A stretch of 64,000 bases of DNA, taken from Pseudolabrys sp. Root1462 (GTDB taxonomy: Bacteria; Pseudomonadota; Alphaproteobacteria; Rhizobiales; Xanthobacteraceae). This document shows positions 8,740 through 16,566 of the stretch, one piece after another. The notes beneath the pieces are model-generated. The model made no database searches and was not told the DNA's origin. It saw nothing but the letters and a program-made list of their open reading frames with translations. The stretch is taken from contig NZ_LMFS01000001.1 of NCBI RefSeq assembly GCF_001426945.1, forward strand, positions 1,515,741 through 1,579,740. Reading direction: 5' to 3'. The stretch's first letter is position 1, and each line of letters starts with the position of its first letter. Position numbers and translations under genes: made by a program.

Positions 8740-9957
8740 ATGCTGTATCAGGCCTATCAGGCGCATTCGGATTTTCTCGATCCGTTACGCCAGTTTGCCT
8801 CTTTCGCCGCGGAGACGGTGGGCGCGCGCCTCAACGGCGCACCGCGCCCCTCCATGCTCGGCAATATGACGGCGGCGTATGAACTCATCGCGCGCGCCCG
8901 GCTGACCCACACCCGGCCGGATTACGGCATCGACAAAGTCACGGTCGGCAATCAGGAAGTCGGCGTCACCGAAGAGGTGGCCGATGTGACGCCGTTCGGC
9001 ACGCTCCTGCATTTCAAGAAAGACGTCGAACAGGCGCAGCCCCGGGTGCTGATCATCGCGCCGCTGTCCGGTCATTTCGCTACGCTGCTCCGCGCAACCG
9101 TCCGCACCATGCTCGCCGAGCATGATGTCTTTATTACCGACTGGCATAATGCGCGCGACGTGCCGCTTTCGGCAGGGCGCTTCGGTTTTGACGAGTACAC
9201 CAGTCATCTCATCCGCTTCCTGGAGAAGATCGGGCCGGGCGCGCATATGGTTGCCGTGTGTCAGCCGTGCGTGAGCGCGCTGGTCGCGGCCAGCGTGATG
9301 GCGCAGGGCGATCACCCGGCCCAGCCGCGCTCGATGACTCTGATGGCCGGGCCGATCGACACCCGGGTGCAGCCAACGAAAGTCAACGAACTCGCCAAGG
9401 GCAAGCCGATCGAGTGGTTCGAGAAGAACATGATCGCCACCGTCCCGGGGCGCTATCCGGGCGCCGGGCGACGGGTCTATCCGGGCTTCGTCCAGCTCAT
9501 GGCCTTCATGTCGATGAACATCGATCGCCACGTCAAGGCGCATCGCGAGCTCTATCTCAACATTGCCCAGGGCAATGTCGAGAAGGCCGAGCAAACCAAG
9601 ACGTTCTACGATGAATATTTCGCCGTGCTCGATCTCGCTGCCGAGTTCTATCTCGAGACGGTGAAGCTGGTGTTCCAGGATCACGCGCTGCCGCTCGGTC
9701 AACTGACCTATCAGGGTCGCAAAGTCGAACCGGCGGCCATCAAGCGCACCATGCTGTTCACGGTGGAAGGCGAGAAGGACGACATCTGCGCCGTCGGCCA
9801 GACTTTGGCGGCGCACGATCTGTGCACGTCACTGCGGCCCTACCGTAAGCGCCACCATATGCAAGCCGGCGTCGGCCACTACGGCGTGTTCTCCGGCAAG
9901 GCCTGGCAGAACCAGATCTATCCGCAGGTCAAGAACGTCATCCTGCAAAGCGACTGA
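8740..9957 (+). CDS. phaZ: intracellular polyhydroxyalkanoate (PHB) depolymerase
   Basis: Degrades stored polyhydroxybutyrate granules in the cytoplasm. The protein (405 residues from ATG 8740) matches the PhaZ1 type: N-terminal MLYQAYQAHSDFLDP, then VLIIAPLSGHFATLLR, the FITDWHNARDVP segment (131-142), and the nucleophile motif VCQPC with Cys174 in place of the serine of a lipase box. The C-terminal VGHYGVFSGKAW segment should hold the catalytic histidine. The family N-terminus favours 8740 over an ATG at 8710. It stands alone, with a short gap to a convergent small membrane protein gene. Confidence 0.93.
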   Translation: MLYQAYQAHSDFLDPLRQFASFAAETVGARLNGAPRPSMLGNMTAAYELIARARLTHTRPDYGIDKVTVGNQEVGVTEEVADVTPFGTLLHFKKDVEQAQPRVLIIAPLSGHFATLLRATVRTMLAEHDVFITDWHNARDVPLSAGRFGFDEYTSHLIRFLEKIGPGAHMVAVCQPCVSALVAASVMAQGDHPAQPRSMTLMAGPIDTRVQPTKVNELAKGKPIEWFEKNMIATVPGRYPGAGRRVYPGFVQLMAFMSMNIDRHVKAHRELYLNIAQGNVEKAEQTKTFYDEYFAVLDLAAEFYLETVKLVFQDHALPLGQLTYQGRKVEPAAIKRTMLFTVEGEKDDICAVGQTLAAHDLCTSLRPYRKRHHMQAGVGHYGVFSGKAWQNQIYPQVKNVILQSD

Positions 9958-9964
9958 GTGCGCT

Positions 9965-10222
9965 TCAGCGCACCCCGAGCAGGCGCTGAAACAGCGTGCC
10001 GCCGAGGAAGCGCGAGAACACAATAAAATACAGAACGATGATGCCGAACAGCGCGAAGGCGGGGGCGCCGTTCAGCTCGAAGCCGCCTTCGGTCGTGCCG
10101 CCGGCGAAGTGCGCGACGCCGTAGCCGGCGACGATGAAGATGAACAGGAAATCGAGAATTGCGGCAAACACCTTGCGCGCGGTCGAGACCTGTTTGACTG
10201 GCGTGACATCGGATTGCGACAT
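9965..10222 (-). CDS. small RDD-like membrane protein
   Basis: An 85-residue protein with two hydrophobic segments (about residues 20-36 and 53-70) and the C-terminal ending GGTLFQRLLGVR. That ending resembles the GxTxGxRLLGxR signature inside RDD-domain proteins, which are normally longer (about 130 residues or more), so this is a shortened relative: it stops right at the motif. Function unknown. A basic/polar N-terminus (MSQSDVTPVKQVSTARK) precedes the first helix. It follows the secreted-protein gene upstream by 30 bp on the same strand and is probably co-transcribed with it. Confidence 0.72.
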   Translation of the reverse strand: MSQSDVTPVKQVSTARKVFAAILDFLFIFIVAGYGVAHFAGGTTEGGFELNGAPAFALFGIIVLYFIVFSRFLGGTLFQRLLGVR

Positions 10223-10252
10223 GATGTGATCCTCCGGTCGGAAGGCGGGCGG

Positions 10253-10699
10253 CTATTTCTCCGACGCCGGCCTAACCTTGACGTTGATCGAGAGCGGCTT
10301 CCACTCTTCCTCGGAGACGAGGAAATCCAATTCATACAGCACGCGGCTCGGCTGCGTGTCGAAGTAGCCGCGCAGTTGCAGAACACCGCGATCGTCGATC
10401 TTGGCCGGCGTCGAGGCGACGGGCGTCTTGATCGCGACCACCGACAGATCGATCTGCTGGGCGGCGAAGCCCTTGAAGCCCGCTTTCAGCTTGTCGGGGG
10501 CGAACTGCGTGCGGAACGGCTTCGCCAGCTTGGCATGGAGGACGCTGTAGTTGCCGGTGAGGTTGGCGTCGTTCAGCGTCAGGATGCAGGTCTTGATCAG
10601 CTTTTCCTGAACGGCTTCGCTCGGCATGGCCGCTTGCGCCAGAGCCGGGCCGGCAAATAGCAGGCTGCCGAGCAGAGCCCAAATAAACCGGACACGCAT
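10253..10699 (-). CDS. small secreted protein of unknown function
   Basis: 148 residues from the ATG at 10699, which follows a strong GGAGGGAG site; an upstream in-frame start at 10789 would put a signal peptide in the middle of the protein. The signal peptide (VRFIWALLGSLLFAGPALAQA) ends near residue 21. The mature part is mixed polar with KAGFKGFAAQQIDL, a YFDTQPSRVLYELDF segment and EEEWKPLSINVKVRP at the C-terminus. The pattern suggests a small periplasmic fold (NTF2-like is conceivable), but no family motif is clear. Downstream is the RDD-like gene. Confidence 0.75.
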   Translation of the reverse strand: MRVRFIWALLGSLLFAGPALAQAAMPSEAVQEKLIKTCILTLNDANLTGNYSVLHAKLAKPFRTQFAPDKLKAGFKGFAAQQIDLSVVAIKTPVASTPAKIDDRGVLQLRGYFDTQPSRVLYELDFLVSEEEWKPLSINVKVRPASEK

Positions 10700-10797
10700 C
10701 GCTCCCTCCGCGCTAGCCACCGATGCGCGGCGAGGATGCAATAAACAGGAAGCGCGGCTTTGCGCTAAATCAACACCAGAGGGGGCCAAGACAAGCG

Positions 10798-10830
10798 AAA
10801 GCCCGCCACGTCGTTAGACGGGCGGGCTTT
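10798..10830 (-). terminator. terminator after the 24-residue peptide gene
   Basis: Ten-base arms (10798-10807 and 10821-10830) form a GC-rich stem with A/T ends; an inner CGTC/GACG stem extends it. It is 18 bp past the stop of the minus-strand peptide gene at 10849. The A tract before the left arm is short (three A), so termination strength is uncertain. The structure could also act on the other strand. Confidence 0.75.
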
Positions 10831-10848
10831 GCTTTAGCGGACGTTTGC

Positions 10849-10923
10849 TCAGGTGATGCCGAGCAGCATCAACACGAGGATGAGGCTGATCGGAACGCCC
10901 AGGAGCCACAGAAGAATAGGCAT
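10849..10923 (-). CDS. 24-residue hydrophobic membrane peptide
   Basis: A tiny gene: it reads MPILLWLLGVPISLILVLML and ends LGIT, then TGA. An AGGGAG site lies eight bases before the ATG. Almost the whole peptide is one membrane-spanning segment with a mid-helix proline. It follows the 'PhnA-like' membrane protein gene by 20 bp and is followed by a hairpin terminator. From memory, near-identical very short peptides are encoded in many Bradyrhizobium-related genomes. Function unknown; a partner subunit or stabiliser of the preceding membrane protein is possible. Confidence 0.78.
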   Translation of the reverse strand: MPILLWLLGVPISLILVLMLLGIT

Positions 10924-10943
10924 AATCGTCTCCCTAGTTTGTG

Positions 10944-11888
10944 TTATTCGGCGGGCGTGGTGCGAACGACGCGGCTACCGGCAGGCAACCACCATTCGCG
11001 ATTGCGCAAGCTTCCGCCTTCGATGGCCGCCAGCGAAGCAGAGAGCGCGCCGGCGAGAAGGGCAAAGGCCAGCCAGAAGGCAAACGCCGCCGATGACTTG
11101 CGAGCCTTGTCGGCGGCCGCCTTTGCCTGGGTGATGGTTTCATCGACGCGCTGCTGCGCCTGAGCCTGCGGCATCCCGGTGCGGGCCGCGACCAACTGCG
11201 CCAGATAGGTGCGGTCGGGTTCGCTGATGCTGCCGCCCTTCACCATGGCGGTTCCGAGGATGCGAGCGATCGAGGCCCGATCGACGGATTGCCCGCGCCG
11301 TTCAACCGGCAACTGGCCGCCCTGGAGCGAGGCAGCATTGTCGCTGGTCGGCGCCGCGGAGGTGGCCTGATCGGCCGCATTCGCCGGCGTGGCGGGCGCG
11401 GCTTGCGCGTTGCCCGGGTTGGTCCGCAGAAGCGTGTCGACATAGGCATCGACCGGCTGCGAACCGGCAACGGCCAGACCGGCGCCGGTAGCGCCGACGA
11501 TGGCGGTGAGGGCGCTGGCGAGCACCGTCGCCACCAGACCCGTCGCCACGGCCCAGGTCACAAGACCATGTGCCGAGTCGCGGAAATAGCGCTCGTGCTC
11601 GTGCACGCTCGACCACATCGGCCGCAGACGACCGGCGAGATAACCGCCGATGGTGGACGACAGCATCGCCACCACGATCAGGAATATGCCGCCGGCGATG
11701 GTGAATGTGGTCGCGGAGATGCCTTGACCGCTCCACGGCGATACCACCGAGAAGCCGACGCCGACGCCGAAGGCGACGAGGATCAAGGTGATGGCCGCCG
11801 ATGTCACGGCACCGGCAATGATGGCTTTCCAGCTGACCGCGGATTCCGCGTCGTCAGCGGTAACGATATCGATTTCTGTCATAGACAT
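10944..11888 (-). CDS. membrane protein of unknown function ('PhnA-like' in rhizobial genomes)
   Basis: About 314 residues from the ATG at 11888, chosen because GGAGG lies eight bases upstream. The N-terminal part has paired hydrophobic helices (SWKAIIAGAVTSAAITLILV and TIAGGIFLIVVAML) with a glycine-rich SSTIGGYLAGRLRP between membrane and cytoplasm. Another pair follows near residues 110-140. A Gln/Ala/Pro-rich periplasmic-looking region (about 150-235) precedes a final pair of segments around residues 265-290. Similar proteins are labelled PhnA-like in related genomes without good reason; there is no phosphonate link here. Its downstream partner is the 24-residue peptide. Confidence 0.75.
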   Translation of the reverse strand: MSMTEIDIVTADDAESAVSWKAIIAGAVTSAAITLILVAFGVGVGFSVVSPWSGQGISATTFTIAGGIFLIVVAMLSSTIGGYLAGRLRPMWSSVHEHERYFRDSAHGLVTWAVATGLVATVLASALTAIVGATGAGLAVAGSQPVDAYVDTLLRTNPGNAQAAPATPANAADQATSAAPTSDNAASLQGGQLPVERRGQSVDRASIARILGTAMVKGGSISEPDRTYLAQLVAARTGMPQAQAQQRVDETITQAKAAADKARKSSAAFAFWLAFALLAGALSASLAAIEGGSLRNREWWLPAGSRVVRTTPAE

Positions 11889-12027
11889 GAACCCAGCCTC
11901 CATGCACGCGGACGCGTGTCCACGTTATGGCCCGACAACCCGGCCTTGGCTGAATTGTTCCGATGGAGCGCTGTTTCACGCCGATGCCGCGCTGCGGCAG
12001 CGATGTCGTTTGAGGTAATTTCCGCGC

Positions 12028-12432
12028 CTAGCGGCGGAAGCCTTCAATGACGGTGCGCATGCGTTCGGTCGATCGTTCGGTCTGCGCCTTCTGCATCTTG
12101 GCGAGCCGCTCGTCGCAGTCGACGACGCTCTGGTAGCGGACGCTGCCCGACCAGTTGTCGAAGGCGTAGTCCGTGCAGGAGTCCGGATCGACGACCAGGA
12201 TGGATCCCTGACGGTAGGCGAGGCGCGCCTCCGCGTTCTCGATCCGGATGCGCGCGGCGATTTCCGCCGGCGTTGGCACGGGCTCGGCGGGGCGGAATTT
12301 CGGCACGATGAACAGCAGGGCGGCGAGGGCGGCGATCAGCAGCGCGGCGCCGATGCCGAGCGCGACGATATCCGACACGCGGAACGGCTTGCGCTTGTGC
12401 GCCGGGGGCGAGCGCAGCGCGAAGCGCGTCAT
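12028..12432 (-). CDS. hypothetical single-pass membrane protein
   Basis: About 134 residues, with a basic N-terminus (SPPAHKRKPFR), one strong transmembrane segment (VALGIGAALLIAALAALLFIV) and a soluble C-terminal region. The latter holds two cysteines (PDSCTDYAFDNW and VVDCDERL) spaced to allow a disulfide, and a charged helical tail (KMQKAQTERSTERMRTVIEG). I do not recognise the family, although the DPDSC..YxFDNxTG-like pattern occurs in hypothetical rhizobial proteins. A GTG start at 12453 is an alternative. Transcribed alone; the 140 bp to the chemoreceptor gene hold nothing obvious. Confidence 0.65.
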   Translation of the reverse strand: MTRFALRSPPAHKRKPFRVSDIVALGIGAALLIAALAALLFIVPKFRPAEPVPTPAEIAARIRIENAEARLAYRQGSILVVDPDSCTDYAFDNWSGSVRYQSVVDCDERLAKMQKAQTERSTERMRTVIEGFRR

Positions 12433-12575
12433 ATGTGTCGCAGTGCGGGCCACGGCAGTCCCATTCCGGCGTCAACGAAGCCACGCACCATAGCCGCGCC
12501 GCGCTTGCGGTCGCTTGAAGAACTTCAATCAAGTTTGGCGGGTTCAGGGAAGGGAATCGGTAACCAAGACGCCGG

Positions 12576-14345
12576 CTACAGCGTATAGGCGGTGCGGAAG
12601 CCGCCCCATTTCTTGCCGAAAACCCGGATCGGCGCGCCGATTTCCCACATCATGACGATCTTGTCGCCCATGTCGCGCGGGTAGTTCTGGATGATGTAGG
12701 GCCGCACCACCCGGCCTGCCGACAGGCCGGCGCGGTCGTCGAAGATGCGACGGTTGCGGGCGTGCGCCGAATTCCAGATCGGATCGTTCGGCCGCTGGGG
12801 CTGCGAATAAACAGCGTTGTGCACGGGCAGATAGCCGTTGCGGTCGACCGCGGCGCAGAACACCAAGCGCGGATCGCTGGCCAGCATCGGCTCCTGGACG
12901 GCGGGCAGCAGTTCCTCGCACAGCGGCAGGAACTTGGTGCGATGCTGCTGCGGATTGGTGCCGGGGATCGGCACGTAATTGTTGTCGAACAGTTCCTCCG
13001 CCGAAATGCGCCCGGACCGCACGGCTTCCTCGAACAGGCCGGAGATGCGATCGGCGCCGGCAATGGCGCGGCCGATGAATTCCTGATTGGCGGACCGGAT
13101 GGCGTTCAGCCGGCCATCGAGATGCGCCTTGGTCTCCGGCGTCAGCGGGCCGAACTGCAGATGCAGGCCGAGCGGCGATTGATTGACGAGATGCAACTGG
13201 CACGGCCCGATGCCGCCGATCTCCGCCGGCAGCACCGTGCCGGTGCGCAGCTCATGCGCCTCGCGCAGCCGCACCAGCAGCCCGCCTTCGGAAATGTCGG
13301 CGGTCCGCCCGCGCAACGGCGTGCCGCTGATCTGCAGCGTCACGTCGAGCTCGCAGGGCAGGCGTTCGTGACGGCGGCGGTCGCCGATGTCGGTGAGGCG
13401 CAGGAAGATGACGCAGCGCGTCTTCAACTGTTCGGCAAGGCGGCCGGCCTCGCGGCCGGACTGATCGACCTGCTCGCCATGCGCGGTGGCGTCGGCGGCG
13501 GCGTTCTTGATCTCGTTGGCGCCATCGGCGACGGCGCCGATGAAGACCGAGGTCTCGGTGGCGTTGTGCGACAGGCCGTCGGTGGTACGGACCTGGGCCT
13601 GCACCGCCTCGGCGATCGACGAAAACACCGGACGGACCGCCTGGGTCGCCGCCGAAATGCGATGCACCGCCGCGATCGACACCGCCGCCGCCTTCTGCAG
13701 CGTTTCGATCTTGCGCGTGATCTCCTCGGTCGCCGTCTGCGTGCGCACCGAGAGCTCCTTCACCTCGGCCGCGACAACGGCAAAGCCGCGACCGGCGGCG
13801 CCGGCGCGCGCCGCCTCGATGGTGGCGTTGAGGGCGAGCAGGTTCGTCTGGCGCGCGACATTGGCGATCAGATTGACCACCTTGCCGATGTCGCCGATCG
13901 AAGACTTGAGCTCGTCAACGCTGCGGTTGGCGGCTTCGGCGGCGGCCTCGGCGTCATCGGTCAACGCGCCGGCTGCGCGCACACGCTGGTCGATCTCGCC
14001 GGCGGATTGGGCGAGTTCGGTGGTGGCGGAGGCGACCTGGCCGGCGTCGCGCCGCGCATCCTGAGACTGGCCGGCGAGGGTCTCGCCGCGCGCGCGAATC
14101 GCGGCCAGTGCCTGGGCGGAAGCCGACGTGCCGCTGTGCACCGCCTCGGCGGCCTGCGCGACGTCGCGGATCATGGCGCTGAGGTCGAGCTCGAGAAGGT
14201 CGATCGTCTCGCGCACCGACGCCGCCGTTGCGCCGGCGTCGATGCCCGGGTCCGGCACCAAAGGCGGCGACGCTTCAGGACAAGCTGAAGCGTCTCGCGG
14301 CTGCGATTTCCTGAAGAACGATGACCCCGGCATTGCTTCCAGCAT
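12576..14345 (-). CDS. soluble methyl-accepting chemotaxis protein with PilZ and C-terminal sensor-like domains
   Basis: 589 residues with no transmembrane segment. The first 310 or so residues are an MCP signalling coiled coil with the hairpin-tip motif [27 protein letters not shown] read in part (tip about residues 165-195). A PilZ domain follows (about 325-425), with [13 protein letters not shown] and [11 protein letters not shown] matching the RxxxR...D/NxSxxG c-di-GMP-binding signature. The last 150 residues ([37 protein letters not shown]) resemble the C-terminal domain of some rhizobial cytoplasmic receptors. It would couple c-di-GMP to chemotaxis signalling. A CtrA-type site overlaps its upstream region. 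The downstream ATG at 14333 is an alternative start. Confidence 0.9.
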   Translation of the reverse strand: MLEAMPGSSFFRKSQPRDASACPEASPPLVPDPGIDAGATAASVRETIDLLELDLSAMIRDVAQAAEAVHSGTSASAQALAAIRARGETLAGQSQDARRDAGQVASATTELAQSAGEIDQRVRAAGALTDDAEAAAEAANRSVDELKSSIGDIGKVVNLIANVARQTNLLALNATIEAARAGAAGRGFAVVAAEVKELSVRTQTATEEITRKIETLQKAAAVSIAAVHRISAATQAVRPVFSSIAEAVQAQVRTTDGLSHNATETSVFIGAVADGANEIKNAAADATAHGEQVDQSGREAGRLAEQLKTRCVIFLRLTDIGDRRRHERLPCELDVTLQISGTPLRGRTADISEGGLLVRLREAHELRTGTVLPAEIGGIGPCQLHLVNQSPLGLHLQFGPLTPETKAHLDGRLNAIRSANQEFIGRAIAGADRISGLFEEAVRSGRISAEELFDNNYVPIPGTNPQQHRTKFLPLCEELLPAVQEPMLASDPRLVFCAAVDRNGYLPVHNAVYSQPQRPNDPIWNSAHARNRRIFDDRAGLSAGRVVRPYIIQNYPRDMGDKIVMMWEIGAPIRVFGKKWGGFRTAYTL

Positions 14346-14357
14346 TAAGCAATGTGG

Positions 14358-14372
14358 TTAATTTGGTCTTAA
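14358..14372. promoter_or_regulatory. putative CtrA binding site (TTAA-N7-TTAA)
   Basis: Full CtrA-type consensus: TTAA at 14358-14361, seven bases, TTAA at 14369-14372. A further TTAA lies at 14345-14348. It is 13 bp upstream of the chemoreceptor gene (minus strand) and 124 bp upstream of the HtrA-like gene (plus strand). CtrA controls motility and chemotaxis genes in many alphaproteobacteria. The match was read directly; binding is inferred, and the site is very close to the annotated start. Confidence 0.5.
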
Positions 14373-14495
14373 ATTCGGTTCGCCGTTACCGTATTGGCGG
14401 CGGCAACGCGCCGATCGAGCGGCCGGGGGCGGCCCTTCCATTAACCGAAGCGGATACCTACATCCGCATCCGATCGTCACAACAAGACAACAAAC

Positions 14496-15530
14496 ATGCT
14501 CGACTTCACGTCTCCTTCCGAACCGGAAGATGAGGGCGTGGGTGTGGCTGCGGCCGCCCTCGCGTCCGATCAGGACTATGCCGCCGACGCCGAGATCCTC
14601 GACGCCTATTCCCGCGCGGTGACCTCGGTCGCCGACGCGGTGGGCCCCGCCGTGCTGCGCGTGGAAACACGCAGCGCCGGCGGGCGCCCGGCCGGCACCG
14701 GCTCCGGCGTCACCATCGCGCCGGACGGTCTGGTGCTGACCAACTGTCACGTCGTCGAGGGCGCCAAGGGAATCAGGCTGCTCGATACCGAGGGCCGCGT
14801 CATGGAAGCGCGTGTCATCGGCGTCGATCCGGACACCGATCTGGCGCTGCTGCGCGCCGGCGCGGTGCGCGATCTGCCGCACGCCAGGCTCGGCAACTCC
14901 AAGGCGCTGCGCCGCGGGCAGCTCGTCGTCGCCATTGGCAATCCGTTGGGCTTTGAATCGACCGTGACCGCCGGCGTGATCTCTGCGCTCGGCCGCTCGT
15001 TACGGGCGCGCAACGGCCGCCTGATCGAGGACGTCATCCAGACCGACGCCGCTCTCAACCCCGGCAATTCCGGCGGGCCGCTGGTGTCGTCGCGCGGCGA
15101 GGTGATCGGCATCAACACCGCAGTGATCCGCGGCGCACAGGGCATCTGTTTTGCGGTCGCCGCCAACACCGCGGAATTCGTGCTGAGCGAATTGATTCAG
15201 CACGGCCGGGTGCGGCGCGGCTATGTCGGCGTGTCGGGACAGACCATCGAAGTGCCGCGGCGCCATGCGCGACTGGCCGGTATCGAGAATGCATCGGGCG
15301 CAATGATCTCGGCCCTCGAGCCGAACGGGCCGGCGGCCACAGCCGGGCTGATGTCCTACGACATCATCGTGCAGGCCGATGGTCTGCCGGTGACCGGCGT
15401 CGACGACTTGATCCGCCTGCTCAATAGCGAGCGCATCGGCCGCTCGATCGCGATCGATGTCCTCAGGCGCGGCACGCTGCGCAGCTTCGAGGTCACGCCC
15501 TCGGAGCGGCCGGCCATGAAGGCGGCTTAG
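14496..15530 (+). CDS. HtrA/DegP-like trypsin-fold serine protease with one PDZ domain, no signal peptide
   Basis: 344 residues. The catalytic triad is visible: His85 in TNCHVVEG, Asp115 in DPDTDLALLR, Ser192 in NPGNSGGP. One PDZ domain follows (about 240-335), with GAMISALEPNGPAATAGL and DIIVQADGLPVTGVDDLIRLL. Family members normally act in the periplasm behind a signal peptide or anchor, but here the N-terminus is acidic and soluble (PSEPEDEGVGVAAAALASDQ) with no hydrophobic stretch, so a cytoplasmic location is likely. The frame is closed upstream of 14496, so no missed N-terminal signal exists nearby. It is divergent from the chemoreceptor gene with a 150-bp shared upstream region. Confidence 0.9.
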   Translation: MLDFTSPSEPEDEGVGVAAAALASDQDYAADAEILDAYSRAVTSVADAVGPAVLRVETRSAGGRPAGTGSGVTIAPDGLVLTNCHVVEGAKGIRLLDTEGRVMEARVIGVDPDTDLALLRAGAVRDLPHARLGNSKALRRGQLVVAIGNPLGFESTVTAGVISALGRSLRARNGRLIEDVIQTDAALNPGNSGGPLVSSRGEVIGINTAVIRGAQGICFAVAANTAEFVLSELIQHGRVRRGYVGVSGQTIEVPRRHARLAGIENASGAMISALEPNGPAATAGLMSYDIIVQADGLPVTGVDDLIRLLNSERIGRSIAIDVLRRGTLRSFEVTPSERPAMKAA

Positions 15531-15532
15531 GC

Positions 15533-16063
15533 TTATTTCGGAAACGCCGCGTCGCACATGGCGCGGTCGCCCAGCGGCAGGATGAAGATACGATCATCCG
15601 AGCCGCGGGCGCCGAAACTACCGAAATCCTTTTCCCCTTCGGCGTGGATGTCGGCATCGGCGCCGCCGGTCACCTCGAGGCGCAAGGCATTGCCGCGCGG
15701 CGTCAGCTTCAGCGTCCCGCCATCGGCCTCCAGGAAACACTCGACGTGATCGGCGACGGCCTTGCAGGACATGGCCTGGCCGTACCATTCCGGTGAGCGC
15801 TTGAGCATGAAGCCGATGCCGGCTTCGAAATCGTCCGGGCCGTTCTTGCGCGTCTCGTCGGAGCGGACGTCGACGTCGAAGTCGATGAAGATGCGCCTTA
15901 CGGTCTGCCTGGGATGGCTCTTGAGATGCGCGTCGTCATAGACGCGCACATAGCAGGGCCGTCCGCCGGCGACGCCGGCGAAACTGCGGGTGTAGGGATC
16001 ATCTGCCGCTATGGCGGGGGAGGCCGCGACAAGCGTTGCGAGGGACAGAGCGCGCCATGTCAT
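15533..16063 (-). CDS. secreted protein of unknown function
   Basis: 176 residues from ATG 16063; the first 20 residues (TWRALSLATLVAASPAIAA) are a signal peptide, which fixes the start although the frame is open further upstream. The mature part includes GGRPCYVRVYDDAHLKSHPRQ and a repeated FDVDVR-type strand pattern, then GIGFMLKRSPEWYGQAMSCKAVADHVECFLEADGG and a C-terminal DRAMCDAAFPK. Four cysteines allow two disulfides. I do not know a family name. It is convergent with the HtrA-like gene, the stops being 2 bp apart. Confidence 0.75.
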   Translation of the reverse strand: MTWRALSLATLVAASPAIAADDPYTRSFAGVAGGRPCYVRVYDDAHLKSHPRQTVRRIFIDFDVDVRSDETRKNGPDDFEAGIGFMLKRSPEWYGQAMSCKAVADHVECFLEADGGTLKLTPRGNALRLEVTGGADADIHAEGEKDFGSFGARGSDDRIFILPLGDRAMCDAAFPK

Positions 16064-16122
16064 GGCGCCACTCTCGCACGGCCGCGGGTGTAAGGATTGA
16101 CCTAGGTCAGGCGAGGCGCAGC

Positions 16123-16431
16123 TTACTGCGCCTTCTCTTCGGTCTCGTCGTCGGCGGCGGGAGCGGGCGCTGCGGCGGCAGGCGCTGCGGCCGGCTTCTT
16201 GCCCTTGGCCTGCTTCAACGCATCCTTGCGCGCCTGCGGCTCGTAGTTGCCGGTTCCCATGCACTTCTTGATGAAGGCGGTGCGCTTGGCGCCGCTGAGG
16301 TTGTCATTGTCCGCGGCGAATTTGCAGGTTTCCATCTTCTGGTCCTTGGTCGCGGCGGCGGCAGGCTGCGCGGCCAGAACGACCGGCAGGAGACCGGCAA
16401 GCGCGAGAGCAGTGACCTTGAGATGCGGCAT
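16123..16431 (-). CDS. PsiF-repeat secreted protein
   Basis: 102 residues with a signal peptide (about 1-26, ending AAA) and one PsiF-type repeat, KMETCKFAADNDNLSGAKR followed by TAFIKKCMG, whose two cysteines are characteristic. E. coli PsiF is phosphate-starvation induced, with unknown function; many rhizobial members have one or two repeats. The C-terminal third is Lys/Ala/Pro/Glu-rich and probably unstructured. It lies 59 bp upstream of the secreted-protein gene on the same strand, so the pair may be co-transcribed. Confidence 0.82.
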   Translation of the reverse strand: MPHLKVTALALAGLLPVVLAAQPAAAATKDQKMETCKFAADNDNLSGAKRTAFIKKCMGTGNYEPQARKDALKQAKGKKPAAAPAAAAPAPAADDETEEKAQ

Positions 16432-16566
16432 GGGAGTCGTCCCCTTGGCTTTCCTTGAGGCGCCGTGGATGCAGGCGGCGCCGTTGGCAATCTAGCACGA
16501 ATTCAGCGGCTTGCACGGCCGGCCGCGGCGGTGAGCCGCGGCCCGCAGTGTGGCCGCCAATTGCGG

